Program-made: the position numbers and the translations under genes | The notes under the pieces: model-generated | Seen by the model: only the letters and a program-made list of their open reading frames with translations | Databases searched by the model: none | Told to the model about the DNA's origin: nothing | Assembly (NCBI RefSeq): GCF_004614165.1 | Contig: NZ_SPVG01000103.1 | Coordinates: 1-41,771, forward strand | Direction of reading: 5' to 3' | Length of the DNA: 41,771 nt | Origin: Duganella callida | GTDB lineage: Bacteria; Pseudomonadota; Gammaproteobacteria; Burkholderiales; Burkholderiaceae_D | Shown here: positions 40,684-41,771 of the stretch, piece after piece | Position numbering within the stretch: the first letter of the stretch is position 1 | Layout of the letters: the number at the start of each line of letters is the position of its first letter

Positions 40684-41460
40684 ATGCAGTATGAAGATCT
40701 GATCGTCGAAGTGCACGACAAAGTGGCGCTGATCCGTCTGAACCGTCCGAAAGCGCTGAATGCGCTGAACGACCGCATGATGAACGAGCTCGGTGATGCC
40801 TTATATAAGTTCGACGCCGATCCGGCGATTGGCTGCATCATCCTGACCGGCAGCGAAAAGGCGTTTGCCGCCGGCGCCGACATCGCCGCCATGGTGGACT
40901 ATACCTATCCGGATACTTATCGCGACAATTACATCGGCCGCAACTGGGAGCATATCCTGCGCGTGCGCAAGCCGGTGATCGGCGCCGTGGCCGGCTATGC
41001 CCTCGGCGGCGGCTGCGAGCTGGCGATGATGTGCGATTTCCTGATCGCGGCGGACAGCGCCAAGTTCGGCCAGCCGGAAATCAAGGTCGGCGTGACGCCC
41101 GGCGCCGGCGGCACGCAGCGTTTGCCGCGCGCCATCGGCAAAGCCAAGGCCATGGACATGCTGCTGACCGCGCGCACCATCGACGCCGCCGAGGCGGAAC
41201 GCATCGGCCTGGTGTCGCGCGTGGTGGCGGCGGACAAGCTGATCGAAGAAACGCTGACCGTGGCCAACCAGATCGCCGCGATGCCGGTGTCTGTGGCCAT
41301 GCAGATCAAGGATGCCGTCAACCGCGCGTTCGAAACCACGCTGTCGGAGGGCGTGACCTACGAGCGCCGTCTGTTCCACTCGGGCTTCGGCACGCCTGCG
41401 CAAAAAGAAGGCATGCAGGCCTTCCTCGAAAAGCGCTTGCCAAACTTCGAGGGTCTTTGA
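40684..41460 (+). CDS. Enoyl-CoA hydratase
   Basis: A 258-residue crotonase-family enzyme. [20 protein letters not shown] holds the first oxyanion-hole region, and [20 protein letters not shown] the second with the catalytic Glu. A second Glu is expected in [20 protein letters not shown], where the GxGGTQRL pattern is the standard short-chain enoyl-CoA hydratase signature. It should hydrate trans-2-enoyl-CoA in beta-oxidation. GGAGGA lies 7 bases before the ATG, and a TACAAT -10 element lies at 40647-40652. The rRNA operon follows on the same strand. Confidence 0.95.
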   Translation: MQYEDLIVEVHDKVALIRLNRPKALNALNDRMMNELGDALYKFDADPAIGCIILTGSEKAFAAGADIAAMVDYTYPDTYRDNYIGRNWEHILRVRKPVIGAVAGYALGGGCELAMMCDFLIAADSAKFGQPEIKVGVTPGAGGTQRLPRAIGKAKAMDMLLTARTIDAAEAERIGLVSRVVAADKLIEETLTVANQIAAMPVSVAMQIKDAVNRAFETTLSEGVTYERRLFHSGFGTPAQKEGMQAFLEKRLPNFEGL

Positions 41461-41472
41461 TATGATTCTGTC

Positions 41473-41520
41473 CCTCGCAAACAACGCGACGCTGACAAAG
41501 CGAAGCGAAGCAAGCGAGGG
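41473..41520. repeat. Inverted repeat upstream of the rRNA promoter
   Basis: CCCTCGC (about 41472-41478) and GCGAGGG (41514-41520) are perfect 7-base arms 35 bases apart, ending 1 base before the -35 box of the rRNA promoter. The interval contains GCGAAGCGAAGCAAGC. It could end the enoyl-CoA hydratase transcript weakly or bind a factor; no T run follows. Confidence 0.35.
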
Positions 41521-41521
41521 G

Positions 41522-41550
41522 TTGACGAGACAAACGAAATGCTTCATAAT
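41522..41550 (+). promoter_or_regulatory. rRNA operon promoter
   Basis: TTGACG (41522-41527) and CATAAT (41545-41550) are separated by 17 bases. Transcription would start near 41557, about 170 bases before mature 16S rRNA, a usual distance for an rrn promoter. Confidence 0.75.
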
Positions 41551-41556
41551 CTCGCT

Positions 41557-41728
41557 TCTGTGCTGATGAACAAAACGATTCGCAGCGAAAGACAAAGATC
41601 TTTAAAAATTAACAGTCGATAAGTGTGGGCATTTGGTGCTGCAACAAAAAGCATTAAATGCTCAACAAGAAATACTGTCAGTATTTTGAGTGAGCGAACC
41701 ATCCGGTAAAACGGATAAAACAGAGATT
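41557..41728 (+). other. 16S rRNA leader (antitermination and processing region)
   Basis: The leader contains ATCTTTAAAAATTAACAG (41598-41615), typical of betaproteobacterial rrn leaders near boxA. Small perfect hairpins follow: AGCATT/AATGCT (41650-41662), ATACTG/CAGTAT (41672-41684) and ATCCG/CGGAT (41701-41716). These would take part in antitermination and the RNase III stem, whose other half lies beyond the window. No protein-coding frame is supported here. Confidence 0.7.
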
Positions 41729-41771
41729 AAACTAAAGAGTTTGATCCTGGCTCAGATTGAACGCTGGCGGC
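41729..41771 (+). rRNA. 16S ribosomal RNA, 5' end (partial)
   Basis: The universal AGAGTTTGATCCTGGCTCAG (the 27F site) begins at 41736, followed by ATTGAACGCTGGCGGC, the beta/gammaproteobacterial form. Aligning AAGAGTTTG to positions 7-15 of the Escherichia coli numbering puts base 1 at 41729. Only 43 bases are in the window. Confidence 0.98.

Noticed and set aside
1-41771. CRISPR arrays, complete IS elements or prophage genes
   Set aside because: No regularly spaced repeats, transposase, integrase or phage structural genes were seen on either strand.

Overview
The window (about 42 kb, GC-rich) looks like chromosome of a betaproteobacterium of the Oxalobacteraceae (Massilia/Duganella/Janthinobacterium type). 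The support is the rpe-gph-trpEGDC order, a PEP-CTERM protein, a UbiH-DsbC pair, high-GC codon use, and the first 43 bases of a 16S rRNA gene with its leader at the right edge. This placement is inference; no database was searched. No phage, CRISPR array or complete insertion sequence is visible.

Layout. 1-2669: tail of an FUSC-type exporter, then DUF1656, HlyD adaptor and outer-membrane factor, an AaeXAB-like efflux operon. 2711-6564: DUF2058 protein, exported CAP-domain protein with a remnant reading frame at its 5' side, and a large TPR/glycosyltransferase/zinc/methyltransferase fusion. 6572-10660: relic of an AEC transporter, then a leftward operon (enolase-superfamily enzyme, AEC transporter, two exported cupins) divergent from its likely GntR/FadR regulator, with a recognisable promoter and palindrome between. 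10690-12384: exported DJ-1/PfpI protein divergent from a methyltransferase. 12672-18209: secretion-rich block with a sedolisin protease, a PEP-CTERM protein, a tiny lipoprotein, and a Tat-exported 889-residue protein with a degenerate SGNH domain and a probable TIM-barrel domain. 18411-22288: NmrA oxidoreductase, TetR regulator, DUF885 peptidase-like protein, a small conserved protein and tRNA-Phe. 22366-29457: UbiH-type hydroxylase, DsbC-type isomerase, a two-subunit molybdenum hydroxylase with a MocA-like cytidylyltransferase, and an M61 peptidase. 29602-30810: membrane diguanylate cyclase whose C-terminus is formed by a 28-bp-arm palindromic repeat.

30825-36972 is a leftward rpe-gph-[trpL]-trpE-trpG-trpD-lysE-trpC cluster. 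Between gph and trpE lies a 29-codon leader peptide with four Trp codons followed by a terminator hairpin, a classic attenuator. A LysE/RhtB exporter sits between trpD and trpC, and its stop codon overlaps the trpC start.

37152-41771: apaG; an unlisted 27-residue membrane peptide; mltA; a universal stress protein whose Shine-Dalgarno is inside a perfect hairpin; an MFS transporter; an enoyl-CoA hydratase; and an rRNA promoter, leader and the start of 16S rRNA.

The best leads for undescribed biology are the exporter embedded in an attenuated trp operon, the catalytically degenerate SGNH fusion, the repeat that rewrites the end of the cyclase, the four-module TPR fusion, and the short genes and RNA elements (trpL, the 27-residue peptide, the usp hairpin, a possibly leaderless ubiH-type mRNA).
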